This document shows, one piece after another, positions 31,455 through 42,966 of a DNA stretch of 64,000 nt. This DNA comes from Rana temporaria (lineage: Eukaryota > Chordata > Amphibia > Anura > Ranidae). The stretch spans positions 326,898,089-326,962,088 of the forward strand of contig NC_053489.1 of assembly GCF_905171775.1 (NCBI RefSeq), written 5' to 3'. The first letter of the stretch is position 1. Each line of letters starts with the position of its first letter. Made by a program: the position numbers and the translations under genes. The notes beneath the pieces were generated by a model, which did no database searches, was not told the origin of the DNA, and was given only the letters and a program-made list of their open reading frames with translations.

Positions 31455-31815
31455 CATAGGTATGCACAGGGGGTGTGCCAGGTGTGCCTGGGCACACCCT
31501 AATCACTGCATGCAGTGCAGATTCCCCCATGTTTCAGGACGGAGAGTGGGCAAAGGGGCTGGTAAATATGTCATTTACCGGCCCCTTTCTTTCCTAAATG
31601 AACACATTGAACACACTCACTCACTGTGTTCATTCATAATTCAAGCATAGGAAACTGTGTTTCCTATGCTTGAGTTTGTGAATGAACAGGAAGCCACTCA
31701 GCACAGAGCACTTCCCATTCATTCACTATCCAGTGCAGCTGAAGCTGCAGAGAAAGACATGTGTGTTTGAGCTTTGGGGTGCACACCCTAATGCAATAGG
31801 CTGTGCACACCTATG
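31455..31815. mobile_element. hAT-like MITE with perfect 8-bp duplication
   Basis: The ends CATAGGTATGCACAG and CTGTGCACACCTATG are inverted. TACATATG is directly repeated at 31447-31454 and 31816-31823. The interior has complementary ggtgtgcctgggcacacc and a second hairpin (aagcataggaaactgtgttt with cctatgctt). At 361 bases with an intact duplication it looks relatively young. Confidence 0.85.
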
Positions 31816-31823
31816 TACATATG

Positions 31824-32964
31824 ATTTCAATATCAAAAACATTGCAACAATTGATTGTTAAATTTGACTTACTTATTAGCAATTGCATACTATCTCAAGA
31901 GATCAGCTTTCCCAGTATACGTCATGATGAAGTGTAAGTTCGCTGGAAGCTGATGTCAAGGGTAAGGATTTTTTCTTTATTCGTTGTTTTTAAGTTTTGA
32001 ATTTGTGTTTAATTAGGGGAAGGGGGGGGGGGGGGGGACAATGCATTGAATGAATCTTGCATCTCCATGTAAGATCTGCTTTAAGTATTGACAATCAAGG
32101 GCTCGTTCACGTGGGCACAGAGACCTGTTTATGTGCCCGGGAGTGACAGATGTTCTATGCAGCTTGTCACCAGCATCCTGTTAATAATCAATCACAGGTA
32201 CAGCTGTACGGATTTATCCCCTTAATTAAGAGTTTACATGTGTACAGAGATAGATGCATGACCCAGAACGCATTCTGTCTGTGTTCAGGACCGTGCATCC
32301 ATTCCTGTACAGATGGAAATAATCAGATGAGTGGGAAGATCCATGGAGCTGCTGTGCCTGTCATTGTTTTTTAGCAGCCTGTTGGCAGCCGCCGCACAAA
32401 ACTTCTGTCACTTCCACTTCCAGGCGAATAAACACACGCAGTACATATTTCTCAGCCTGTTTGAATGAGACCTAACAATACAAAAACTCATGCACCACTT
32501 TAGATAGAGCTCAGCAACCTAGTCTATTGTTTTTAAAAAACACTATATCAGAACCACTTAATTAAAAAGCCTCAATAGTTAATAAAAACCACCTTCAGAT
32601 TTAGTACTATGACTAATTCATTATGTTTCTTACTCTGTACACCCAATGGCCAACTCAAATAGCTTTCCAGTAATACAGGCCAAATGTGTGATGTTAGCTT
32701 CCATAACTCAAATGAAAACTGTTCTTAAAGTAGATCTAAAGCCAATTTTCTTTTCTTTAATTCTTGTCAAGTTTTTTTTCTGCCATATGTGTCTCATTTC
32801 AATAGATTTCTCTTCACTTCCTGTTGTGGGAACACAAAATAAAGTAAGTGGAAATCTCTCCAAAGTTAGGCAATGCCCCCTTAGCCCCTTTTCACACATG
32901 AGTGTTTTTTCAAGTTGTTTCCCTACCCCATAGACTTTAACTGGAGTAACTGTAAATGTATGGT
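31824..32964. other. No recognisable gene; poly-G tract and MITE fragment
   Basis: A run of about 16 G is at 32022-32037. At about 32726 ttaaagtagatctaaagcc looks like the left edge of a TTAA-type MITE whose right edge I cannot find. Frames are short and unremarkable. Confidence 0.4.
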
Positions 32965-33840
32965 TGCCCTATATGCAGGGTTGAGAGGTGCAGTATGTGT
33001 AGAGTGCAGGGTTGAGGGGTGCGCTACATACAGAGTGCAGGGTTGCGCTACATACAGAGTGCAGGGTTGCCCTACATACAGAGTGCAGGGTTGAGCTACA
33101 TACAGAGTGCAGGGTTGAGGGGTGCACTACATAAAGATTCATGTTACATACCAGTAGTTCAGGAGTGAACTATATGCAGAAGAGTGTGATATGTACAGAG
33201 TGCAGTGTTAAGGGGTGCACTACGTGCAGAATGCGGGGTTGAGGGGTGCACTACGTGCAGAGTTGAGGGTCGTGCTATATGCAGGGTTGAGAGGTGCACT
33301 ATGTGCAGAGTGCAGGGTTGAGGGGTGCGCTATGTGCAGAGTGCAGGGTTGAGGGGCGCACTATGTACAGAGTGCAGGGTTGATGGGTGCACTATGTATG
33401 GAGTGCAGGGTTGAGGGGTGCGCTATGTACAGAGTGCAGTGTTGAGGGGTGCGCTATGTGCAGAGTGCAGAGTTGAGGGATGTGCTACATGTAGAGTTGA
33501 GAGGTGCTCTATGTGCATTGAGGGGTGCAATGTATGTAGAGTGTAGGGCTGAGGGGTGTGCTATTTGAGGGGTGCGCTATGTGCAGGGTTGAGGGGTGCG
33601 CTATGTGCAGAGTGCAGTGTTGAGGGGTGCGCTATGTGCAGAGTGCAGAGTTGAGGGATGTGCTACATGTAGAGTTGAGAGGTGCTCTATGTGCATTGAG
33701 GGGTGCACTGTATGTAGAGTGTAGGGCTGAGGGGTGTGCTATTTACAGAGTGCAGGGTTGAGGGGTGCACTATGTGCAGAGTGCAGAATTGAGGTGTGTA
33801 CTATGTGCAGAATGCATGGTTGAGGGAGTGTGCTGTACAT
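32965..33840. repeat. 31-bp minisatellite with higher-order duplication
   Basis: About 28 units of the form tgcagagtgcagggttgagg then ggtgcgctatg; for example, units start at 33305 and 33336, 31 bases apart. A multi-unit block beginning near 33433 recurs almost unchanged near 33611, a shift of 178 bases. That shows block duplication on top of single-unit expansion. Similar single units (acagagtgcagagttcaggg) occur inside the hAT element near 53403. Confidence 0.9.
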
Positions 33841-34990
33841 TCAAGTCCAACCCCAAGCCCCCCAGAGAAAAAAGCTCTCCTCCCCTCGGAATAAAGTGTA
33901 AAGCTCACCTCACCCAAAAAACAGAGTGGTGCTGCAGAAGAGCCATGCATGTCCATGCAGGCTACCGTTCTCTGGAGGAGCTTCTGCATGTATGTCCCTC
34001 CCTCTTCTGCTCTCACAGAGATCGATGTGTGGAGCAGGAAGTGGTCTGAACGGCAGCACGGAGAGAAACGTTGTCACTTGTAAATACAGAAGCAGCACTC
34101 CTCTCCCAGAGGACAGTAGCGAGCAGCCAGCGTGATCAGCGCCAGAAAAGAGAACTTCGCCAGCAGGCAGCTGTTTGGGACCCCCAACAATGACCGGGCC
34201 CAACAGTAAAGACGGCCCTGGCCATGTGTCTCGGATTGCCTGAGACAGTCCCGCATTTTCTGCGGGTCTGCCCCAATACAGTGTCCTGAAATGAAACTGA
34301 CACAGCCTAACAAGTTGTTACGGTGAGTACAAAAAATCTTATTTTTTGTCCTTGTGATGATCTGTGTTTTACAGCTACACTTAAACACAGATCAACAAAC
34401 TAGTGTGAATTAGCTCTTAATGGTAACAAGGTCAAACTAAAGGAGTATATCTCCCCAGTGGGGACACCCAAGAGGTTTCTTCCTCATGCTATCTAAAATG
34501 AAAAAGAAACACTAAAAAGACTATGGTCCCCATGCACGCATTCTGGAGTACCGGTAATTCTTTATTTTCTTGATTTGATTAGAGATTAGATCTGATCAGT
34601 TGTTACAGGCAATGCAGACAACCTTCTTTCCTGTAGTTTTCAGAAATCATCCCCTATGATTAAATAATGTGCTCAAGAAAACAGATTTTAAATGAAAATC
34701 AGCCGCACAGAATAAAAGCATGATTTTTTTTTTTTTATGAAATGCTTAATATAAACCATATGTTAAATGGTGTAAATATCATTTTCTTTTCACATGACTA
34801 CATCTGAGCATAATATAAAATAATCCTGATCATATTACTGTAGAGAAATACACATACTTGTTAAACCATATAAATACAATATAACAGTATTAACAAACAA
34901 ACCATTATTTTGTATTCTTGTATCCAGAGGAGGTATGCAAACTTTTCACAATTGTGTATATAATCCAAGTCCCAGACTAGTACTTGAAAT
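33841..34990. other. Unassigned repeat-like DNA, no gene
   Basis: From 33841 to about 34320 the sequence is GC-richer, with gttgtcacttgtaaatacag, a phrase shared with the hAT interior near 53445 and 54746. It may therefore be the rest of the same element family whose minisatellite lies to the left. The remainder to 34990 is AT-rich and unassigned. Confidence 0.4.
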
Positions 34991-35004
34991 TACCTACACT
35001 GCAC

Positions 35005-36543
35005 AGTTAAGTAGCAGAGGGGGAGGGGTGTATACAGAGGGGGTTGATAATTTGTTTCAGCTGCTTTGCTGTTAATTGAAATTAACAACAGGTGTACTAG
35101 ATGGGCAACAATGAGACAACCTCCAAAACAGGAATGGTTTTTCAGGTGGAGGTGTCTGACATTTTTTTTCCCTACTCATCTTTTACCTACTGTTTTTCAC
35201 TAGTTTTGCATTTGGCTAGATTCAGTGTCACTACTGGTAGCACGAGGCAATACTTCGACCCTATAAAGGTTGCACAGGCAGCCCAACTCCTCAGGCAGTC
35301 CAACTCCTCCAGGATGGCACATCAATATGTGTCATTGCCAGAAGGTTTGCTATGTCTCAAAGCACAGTCTCAAGAGCATGGAGGGGATTCCAGGAGACAG
35401 GCAGTTACTCTAGGAGAGCTGGACAGAGCCATAGAAGGTCCTTAACCCATCAGCAGGACCAGTATCTGCTTCTTTGTGCAAGGAGGAACAGGATGAGCAC
35501 TGCCAGAGCCCTACAAAATGACCTCCAGCAGGCCACTGGTGTGAATGTCTCTGACCAAACAATCAGAAACAGACTGCATGGGGATGGCCTGAGGGCCCGA
35601 CGTCCTCTAGTGTTCTTTGTGCTCACTGCCGGACACTGTGGAGCTCGATTGGCATTTTCCATTGAACACCAAAATTGGCAGGTCTGCCACTGGTGCCCCA
35701 ATGTTTTTCACAGATGAGAGCAGGTTCACCCTGAGCATATGTGACAGACGTGAAAGGGTCTGGAGAAGCCGCGGAGAACTTTATGCTGCCTGTAACATCG
35801 CTCAGCATGACCGGTTTGGTGGTAGGTCAGTGATGGTCTGGGGAGGCATATCCATGGAGGGACGCACAGACCTCTACAGGCTACACAATGGCACCCTGAC
35901 TGCCATTAGGTATCAGAATTAAATCCTTGGACCCATTGTCAGACCCTATTCTGGTGCAGTGGGTCCTGGGTTCCTCCTGGTGCACGACAATGCCTTCCCT
36001 CATGTGGCGAGAGCATGCAGCCAGTTCCTGGAGGATGAAGAAATTGATACCATTGAATGGCCCCTGCGCTCCCCTGACCTAAATCCAAAAGAACACCTCT
36101 GGGACATTATGTTTCGGTCCATCCAGTGCCGCCAGGTTGCACCACAGTCTGTTCAGGAGCTCAGTGATGCTCTGTTCCAGATCTGGGAGGAAATAGCCCA
36201 GGACACCATCCGCTGTCTCTTTAGGAGTATGCCCTGATGTTGTCAGGCATGCACACAAGCACTTGGGGGCCATACAAACTACTGAGGACCATTTTGAGTT
36301 GTTGCAATGAAATTTCAGCAAAATGGACTAGCTTGCTGCATAATTTTTTCACTTGAATTTTCGGGGTGTCTTTGAATTCAGCCCTCTGTAGGTGGATAAT
36401 TTACATTTCCATCAAACGATGTGTCATCCTTTCATTCCTAACAAATTACCCAGTCCATATCAGTATAGATATCCAGCATGAGATTTTTGCCCATTGAGAT
36501 CTGATATGTTTTCAAAGTGTTCCTTTAATTTTTTTTGAGCAGT
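35005..36543 (+). mobile_element. Tc1-like transposon (second type), left end missing
   Basis: The right terminal repeat reads aaagtgttcctttaattttt then tttgagcagtg, followed by TA at 36544. On the left, family sequence begins near cagttaagtagcagaggg, but the outer terminal repeat is absent or unrecognisable. Between them is a full-length though broken transposase. Without both ends it cannot be mobilised. Confidence 0.85.
35101..36237 (+). pseudogene. Tc1-like transposase pseudogene, frameshifted
   Basis: The N-terminus MGNNETTSKTGMVFQVEV starts at 35101. The frame shifts near 35330 and again near 35650, and a stop interrupts at 35920 (RYQN then stop). Recognisable blocks in order: SRAWRGFQETGSYSRRAGQ (HTH/linker, about 35370), DQTIRNRLHGDGLRARRP, FTDESRFTLS (first catalytic Asp, about 35706), GGRSVMVWGGISMEGRTD, LLVHDNAFPH (second Asp, about 35975), and RSPDLNPKEHLWDIM with the catalytic Glu. 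All three acids are present, so it died by frameshift rather than active-site loss. It ends at a stop after FRSMP. Confidence 0.9.
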
Positions 36544-36616
36544 GTATATTAAAATGTATGCTTTGCCTAATCTGGAACAACCAAATACTGTATAAAAAAA
36601 TGATACTTCTTTGACC

Positions 36617-37553
36617 TTAAAGGGGTTGCAAAGGTAAAAAAAAAAAGATTTCCTAAATAGCTTCCTTTACCTTTTTTTTTTTTTTTTTTTTTATTTCTTT
36701 ATTAGTAAATTACAACATTACAATTCATATATACTTAAAACACACCTACATAAAACACAAAAAAACAAAAATGGTCTCAGTATACCCCTAACATTAAAAT
36801 ATACAGCCAATGTTGGTAGAGATCTTACTATAAAGACTAATCTTCTTATTTAAAATATGCCCCAGCAGATATTCCCCTGGTCTAAATCCGCGGATTTAAG
36901 AATTCAGCAGAATAGGTAGAGGAGGAGAGAAGAAAGACAAGGAGACAGAAGCTGAGTAAATCCAGGGAGAGGGGAGGGAAAAGTGGAAGGAGAGGAGGTA
37001 GAAAAAGGGGGAGGGGGAACAGTGCGAGGATCCCACTCTCCCACCCTCCTCATGTAGTGTATTTAAAAATCAATCCTCCCAAAGGTGCCAGTGCATAATT
37101 ACTTTGACCCTCCTTCACTTACCTCATCCTTCGATTTTGATTTTAAATGTCCTTATTTCTTCTGAAAAATCCTCACTTCCTGTTCTTCTATCTGTAACTC
37201 CACACAGTAATGCAAGGCTTTCTCCCTGGTGTGGAGTGTCGTGCTCGCCCCCTCCCTTGGACTACAGGAGAGTCAGGATGCCCACTAACACACAGCTCCT
37301 TTCTCTATCTGCAACGTAGGGAGCATCCTGACTCTCCTGTAGTCCAAGGGAGGGGACGAGCACGATACTCCACACCAGGGAGAAAGCCTTGCATTACTGT
37401 GTGGAGTTACAGACAGAAGAACAAGAAGTGAGGATTTCTCAGAAGAAATAAGGACATTTAAAAGCAAAATGGAAGGATGAGGTAAGTGAAAGAGGACTGC
37501 ACTAAGGTAAAGGAAGCTATTTAGGGAAAATTTTACCTTTACAACCCCTTTAA
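36617..37553. mobile_element. TTAA-flanked fold-back MITE with long arms
   Basis: Edges are TTAAAGGGGTTGCAAAGGTA and TTTACAACCCCTTTAA. The arms stay complementary far inwards. Left 37201-37281 (cacacagtaatgcaaggctt, ggactacaggagagtcagga) pairs with right 37322-37403, leaving a loop of about 40 bases. The left arm is interrupted by an insert at 36671-37088. Frames of 148 and 73 codons here are arm artefacts. Confidence 0.85.
36671..37088 (-). mobile_element. Candidate retroposed insert (poly-T at left)
   Basis: It begins with about 22 T, i.e. a poly(A) tail on the minus strand preceded by ataaagaaat, and ends near ttactttgacc. The host element's right arm lacks this block, so its absence in the original left arm can be read directly. 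The interior is purine-rich on the plus strand (ggagggggaacagtgcg). No frame was recognised, so the source is unknown. Confidence 0.5.
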
Positions 37554-37787
37554 GTGGCGGTTCACACTGAGGCGGCTTCAAAGTCGCCCAAATCTGAAGC
37601 CGCCCCGTACAGCGCGACTTCAGCAAGGCTTGCAAACAGCAAGTCGCTCTGAAGTCACCCCAAAAGGTACAGGAACCTATTCCTAAGTTTAAGCAACTTG
37701 AGTTGCTCCGACTAGAATGGTTCCATTGCACTGCATGGAGTGCGACTAAGTTGCCTGACAGGTCGCCTCAGTAGTGTGAACTGAGCC
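37554..37787. mobile_element. Palindromic MITE (TTCACACTGAGG end)
   Basis: The left gtggcggttcacactgaggc is roughly complementary to the right gcctcagtagtgtgaactga. The interior repeats aagtcgctctgaagtc and its complement. It abuts the right TTAA of the previous element. Confidence 0.6.
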
Positions 37788-37943
37788 TAAAACTTACCTC
37801 CACGTAGAAAAAAAATTGGTAATTTACATACATTGCAAGGATTTTGACAAACCTTATTGCAGAGTTTTATCTCTCGCTGTTCTGAAGAAACTTGAATTAC
37901 AAACACTTCTTAAGACGTAGGAGGTGAGAGGATTTCCATGTAA

Positions 37944-38304
37944 GGCCACTTTCACATCCAAGCGGCTCCGCCTGCTCAGCAGGTGACTTCTCTGCTGATC
38001 CCCAATGAGAAGGCGGGTGGCAGGTCCACTCCGCTATGCAGAGCCCGCTGTTCTTTATGAGACAGTTCGAAGGAAATGGACTGCATGTCTGTTTCCATCC
38101 AATTCTCATCCGATCCGATCTACCAGACATATGGTGAATGTATTCCCATACATCTGTTATTACCGGAATGGATCAGATGCCTGCAGGTGACTAGAGACAC
38201 ATGTCCGCTGACATCTGCTGCCCCAAAGAACAATGAGTGGTCCGATCGGGTCCACCGTAAAAATGGACAAACGGCCTGATCGGTCCGTAGGTGTGAAAGG
38301 GGCC
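37944..38304. mobile_element. Palindromic MITE (CTTTCACA end)
   Basis: The left ggccactttcacatcc and the right gtgtgaaaggggcc are inverted; flanks are TAA and TGA. The interior has complementary gatccgatctaccagac-like words. It is related by its ends to 56127-56524. Confidence 0.6.
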
Positions 38305-39360
38305 TGAGAGGGTGAAAACAAGGTCTTTGTGAGATTTGACTTTATTCCTCTCCACCAAACTATGGTAATATAGGTTCTGCTCTCTGGTGGAAAAGTTCAA
38401 CCAATCAGGAAAAAAGTGTGCCTTTTGCTGAGGGGTGAAGGTCATTCTGCAGCATCTGATAAAGAAGAAACACCTATTTTCTGGATGTGAGAGAGAAACC
38501 TGAAGCTTACTACAGTATGTGAGTAGTGACAAGGATCACATTAAAGTGGTTGTAAACCTCAGGCATTAAATATGAACAAAGCATATCCCTCTATAGTGTT
38601 TCTCAATTAAGAGCATTAGGTGTCATTTTTTGTCTGCGGCTTTGTTCCTCTGCTATCACCATGAATCACTTCTGACAAGTTTTTCTGACACCAAGAGAAA
38701 AATGGTGACAGGGGAGGGACCTCCACCTGATTGACAGCCTCAGCTCTGTTCCTGTGGAGGAAGGTGTGTTTCTTTCCTCCAATCAGCTTTAAAGCCCCGT
38801 ACACACGATCGTAATTTCCAATGGAAAATTTTGACCGTGTGTATGCCCCATCGTTAATTCTGGTGAATTCCATCAGAGTTTAGATAGAGAACATGTTCTC
38901 TTTTACTCCAATGGAATTCCGTCGGAATTCCAATGTGATTTTGGTCGGACAAAGCTCCGATCCTGTGTATGGGGCTTTAGAACTCTTCACACTAAGCTCT
39001 ACAGAGTGTCAAATCTGCTATACGCCACAAAGGCATACTTTTTTCCTGATTGGTTACACTTTTCCACCAGAGAGCAGATAATCTATAATATAATTCTGCA
39101 GCTCCACACAAGAGAAATCTGTCATGTGGTAATTTCTTCTGTGAGAGGTAAAAAACACACATGGGAGGTAAATAGCACACATTCCACTGGAGGAGCACCT
39201 GCATTTACCCCACACACAAGAAAAATGTGTACCATGTTATTTATATATTATTTTCTTCAGTGGAAGGTAAAAAGCACACATCTTGCTGGGGGAGTCTGCT
39301 TTTACCCCACACACAAAAAAATTACAGAAAAAAATAAAGAAAAAAAAACATGACAACAAC
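38305..39360. other. Mixed repeat fragments, no gene
   Basis: A left edge ttaaagtggttgtaaacct at 38541 marks a truncated TTAA MITE. The sequence ctctctggtggaaaagttca plus ccaatcaggaaaaaa at about 38379-38415 recurs inverted at 39043-39084. From 39130 to 39320 a roughly 118-base unit (aggtaaaaagcacacat ... ttaccccacacacaa) is tandemly duplicated. Confidence 0.45.
38793..38976. mobile_element. Short palindromic MITE, GTACACACG-end group
   Basis: The left agccccgtacacacgatcg and the right gatcctgtgtatggggct are inverted. The interior holds aatttccaatggaaaatt and ccaatggaattccgtcggaa. At 184 bases it is the shortest of the group here. Confidence 0.75.
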
Positions 39361-40459
39361 ATTTAGCATTTTTTTTTATTTGGAAAATAAACAATAATCC
39401 CAAAAGCGACAACAAATATGGAGCCATGTAAAAAAACAACAAAGGAAATTAAAGGTTTTGATAAAAGGGATAATTATCCCCTTGGGAATAATTCATTGGG
39501 AATTGGGGTGATGGTAGGAGGGAGGTGGTGTCTTCATTAAGTGTGGAGGTGGGGGCAGGCGTGATCCAGGTGGTGTCTCCATTAAGTGTGGAGGTTGGGG
39601 CAGGCGTGATCCAAGAGCAACGTGGTATGTAGGGACAGGGGGTACAGAAGACGGCCAGGTAATGTCCCCGGGTACACAGGTGGACATTGAAAAGCAGTGT
39701 ATAGTAGGGTGCCCACGTGCCCTGGATTGCCCGGGACTGTCCCGTAATTCACATGTCTGTCCCGGGTCCTGGGCACCTTCATTCCGGGACAATACAATGT
39801 CCTGGATTGAAATAGAGGACACAGCCACCCTCTACTAACTAATAACTACATTTCTGGAACTGGTTGCTAGAGCCAGCGCTGCCTGGCATCTTGCAACCAG
39901 TGACAATTTACTCTCAGACAGTGAGGCCGGGAGCGAGGCCTGCACCTCGTGCAGCACTGCTGTCCCCACCCACCTCGACACCTCCTCTTTATCTGGCACC
40001 CATGGGCAACCAACAGGGACTGGTGTGATCTTCACTCTCCAGATAGTGATGCCACTCTTTTCCTTCTACGCACGTGTGTCATGCAGAGGGAGTGACAGCA
40101 GCACTGCATCTGGTGGCAGGCTATGGGTGGCAAGCGGCACTGCACAGCCAAATTTCCCATCAACCCCGAGACTACATTACCCCCCTCATCTTTTTTTGGG
40201 GAAGGTGATAGAGGGGGTGTGTCCCTGAATGGCAGTTTGGAAATGTGGTAACCCTAGTGTATAGATAACTGGGGGGTGACATGCCACTCCTTTTGGCTGC
40301 CTGATATTGTATGACAACTGGCAAAATGTCATATAAATGTGTACACTAGTTCTCAAGGTCGCCACTTCAAGCATGTGGTAGAGGTTGTGGCAGAATGCAG
40401 AAGGAGGATTGTCTACCCCCTTTGCAGCCACACATGTCCATGTCCTCTGGTACTTTATA
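39361..40459. other. No gene; short tandem duplication and repeat fragments
   Basis: A 50-base tandem duplication (ggtggtgtcttcattaagtg / ggtggtgtctccattaagtg) is at 39523-39610. From about 39703 to 39830, tgccctggattgcccgggac and tgtcccgggtcctgggcacc suggest an old hAT-like fragment. Nothing coding. Confidence 0.4.
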
Positions 40460-41039
40460 TCTATATATATAAAACTCAACGTGTGTGTGTGTATGTATGT
40501 TCCAGCATCACGTCCAAACGACTAAAGATATTAACATGAAACTTGGCACACATGTTACTTATATGTCAGCAACAAACATAGGATAGGTGGTTTAACCCTT
40601 ACCCACCCCCATTTGCCATGGTCGGGGTTTTTCTTTAAAGTCCCATTCAACTCTATGGTAAATACATGTTACTTCATAACTTCTAAACGGCTGTAGATAT
40701 TTCCATAACACTTGGTCACATGTTACTTATATGTCCACTTAAACTATAGGATAGTTAATTTATCCCTTAACTACCCCCATTTGTGAGGGTCGGGGTTTTT
40801 GTTTAAAGTCCCATGCAAATCAATGGGAAATGTATGTTCCCACATAACTTCTGTACGCCTGGAGATATTTCAATAATACCTGGTACACATATTACTTATA
40901 TGCCAAATAAAAATATATGACAGTTAGATTAACCCTTACCTACACCCTTATATAAAAGATGGGTATATTTATATTACTATCATTTTCCTCCCCAAAAGGT
41001 TAAGATAGGAAGACCGGGCAACGCCGGGTATTCAGCTAG
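40460..41039 (+). mobile_element. Short non-autonomous Helitron
   Basis: The 5' end is TCTATATATATAAAACTC, preceded by A. The 3' end is CTAG, followed by T. This is the A/T insertion site and TC...CTRR structure of Helitrons. About 10 bases before CTAG an imperfect hairpin, accgggcaacgccgggt, supplies the expected terminator. There are no inverted ends and no target duplication. The interior is about three copies of a unit of roughly 170 bases (acttggcacacatgttactt; catttgccatggtcggggtt). No Rep/helicase is encoded. Confidence 0.85.
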
Positions 41040-41040
41040 T

Positions 41041-42020
41041 AATATATAATTACCCAAAAGTACTTTTGGTACATTAATAGATAAATAGACAGCTAGATAT
41101 CAGAAAGTTTGTCAGGTGTAGGTGGATAAACTGAACTTTCTGTAAAGGACGTGGCAGCATAAGCTTTTATGGGAGGAAAAAAACATCCTGTGTGCATGAG
41201 GCCTTGAACTTGCTGTATGTAACAAAGCACACAAGGATCTTTCTGTTGAATCGGGTCTTAACACTTAGTAAATACAAATGCTCATTCTTGGTGTACTCAT
41301 TCAACCCAGCAGAAACAATTCAAATGTGAGTCTTCCGGGACAAATCTTTTTTCTTTTGCATCTGATGATTTGTCAGATTCTGCTAATGACCTCTGTCTCC
41401 CCACACACCATAAAATAAATATTCCATTTATTTGACAAACAGTAATAATAAAACACATTTGCAGTCAAGGACAACAATAAAGAAACAAACATATAAAAGA
41501 CAAAGTCAGATCCCTAATTTACCCAGTCGGTCAGACTAATACGTAATATGAATGCAGCTCTGTATTTTTCTGTGAAGGTACATAACAGACCTTGGTGAAC
41601 CATTCTCAACTTCTGTTACTGGCAGCAGATGAACATTGTTCTGCCTTTTGCTTTTATTTCAATTAGACCATTAAATATCTAGGAAGTCACCACACACTAA
41701 AATAATATCTGCCTCAGTACAATAATTAGATGTGCCTCACATCAGCTTACATTACGCATCCTTCTTAATTGAGTTTATTTCATCTATTTTTAACTGTTCA
41801 TAAGTCACATCTTTGCTTGAAGTATACTGCCTGTCATAAACACAATATAACCTGAATGGCATATAATAATACAGCTAAACTTTCTTATGCCAGTATTGAA
41901 TCTTATTGAATCGTTTAAAATCTCTCTATTATTATTATACAGGATTTATTATTATACAGGATTGTACTATGAAGTTTAAAATGTTTCTAAACCTAAACAC
42001 ATTTTTTATATATTGCAGCC
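41041..42020. other. No recognisable gene or repeat
   Basis: AT-rich sequence with no inverted ends or credible frame. A short direct duplication attattatacaggattt / attattatacaggattgt is at 41930-41963. Confidence 0.45.
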
Positions 42021-42025
42021 TATTA

Positions 42026-42223
42026 GGGATGAGCTTTATGTTCGAGTCGAACATGAGTTCGACTCAAACATTGGCGGTTCGCCTGTTCGCCGAATAGCGA
42101 ACAATTTGGGGTGTTCGCGGCAAATTCAAAAGTCTATGGGAGAAATCAAAAGTGCTAATTTTAATTTTACTTTGCAGGGAACAAAGAGGAAGTAAAGCCC
42201 ATGAGGGTTTACTTCCTCTTTAA
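42026..42223. mobile_element. MITE fragment with GTTCGAGTCGAAC palindromes
   Basis: The left edge ttagggatgagctttatgtt leads into gttcgagtcgaacatgagtt, a dense palindrome typical of one frog MITE family; the right end is missing. At 42183-42221 a perfect 14-base hairpin (aaagaggaagtaaa) follows. From there to 42627 I see only fragments, including a piece of the 18758 family near 42370. Confidence 0.55.
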
Positions 42224-42627
42224 AATTACAACCTACTTTTGTATGTTTTCCCGGAGGACTGGCCTCCATCACTGGCTATTTCCTTTTTACTTTATGTGTG
42301 TTTTGTGCTCTCAATTTTTTATGTTATACCTACTGTGACCATATTTTTACTGCGTGTTTTTTTGTGCGTCGGAATTGCATACAGATGATCGGAATTTCCA
42401 ACAAGAACTTTTCCCGGCGGAAAGACGCTGTGAACACAGCGTCTCCCTACAGAAATGTAGTCTCAAAGGAGGGGACGAGCAGACTGACTAACCCCCAGCC
42501 AGAAAAGCTTGGATGATAGGGGCAAGCTTACTGAGGAGAAATAGGAAGTGAAAATTTCAGACAAAGAAAAAAAACATTTAGAAGGGAAATCAAACGAAAA
42601 TGTAAGTGAACCAACAATGCACTAGCT

Positions 42628-42956
42628 CAGTGGTCTCCAAACTGCGGCCCGAGGGCCGGATGTGGCCCTTTGCTTGCCTTTAGCCGGCCCTTGGGGCACT
42701 ATCCCTCCCACTAATACGAGACACTATTCTGCCATCTGAAACGAACAATGGAGCGCCATTTCTCCCACTGACACAACTAATAGAGCACTATTCCTCCCTA
42801 TGATACCAGCAATGGGGCACTATTCCTCCCACTAATACCAGATGTTTACTAAAAATGATACCAGGAAATTTCCAGTCTCACTGGCCAAAGTCCGGCCCTC
42901 CAAGAGTCTGAAGGACAATAAACCGGCCCTTTGTTTAGAATGTTTGGAGAACCCTG
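42628..42956. mobile_element. hAT-type MITE, CAGTGGTCTCCAAACT family
   Basis: The left end CAGTGGTCTCCAAACTG and the right end tgtttggagaaccctg are inverted; actagct occurs on both sides (42621-42627 and 42961-42967), allowing for a few extra bases on the right. It is a shorter relative of 5179-6189, with only a few diverged 30-base-like units (ggcactattcctcccactaa). Its right duplication runs straight into the TTAA of the next element. Confidence 0.75.
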
Positions 42957-42966
42957 CGTTACTAGC

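Noticed and set aside
37285..37731. 148-codon minus-strand frame
   Set aside because: It runs across the palindromic arms of a TTAA MITE and into the next MITE; repeated peptide blocks match those read from the other arm.
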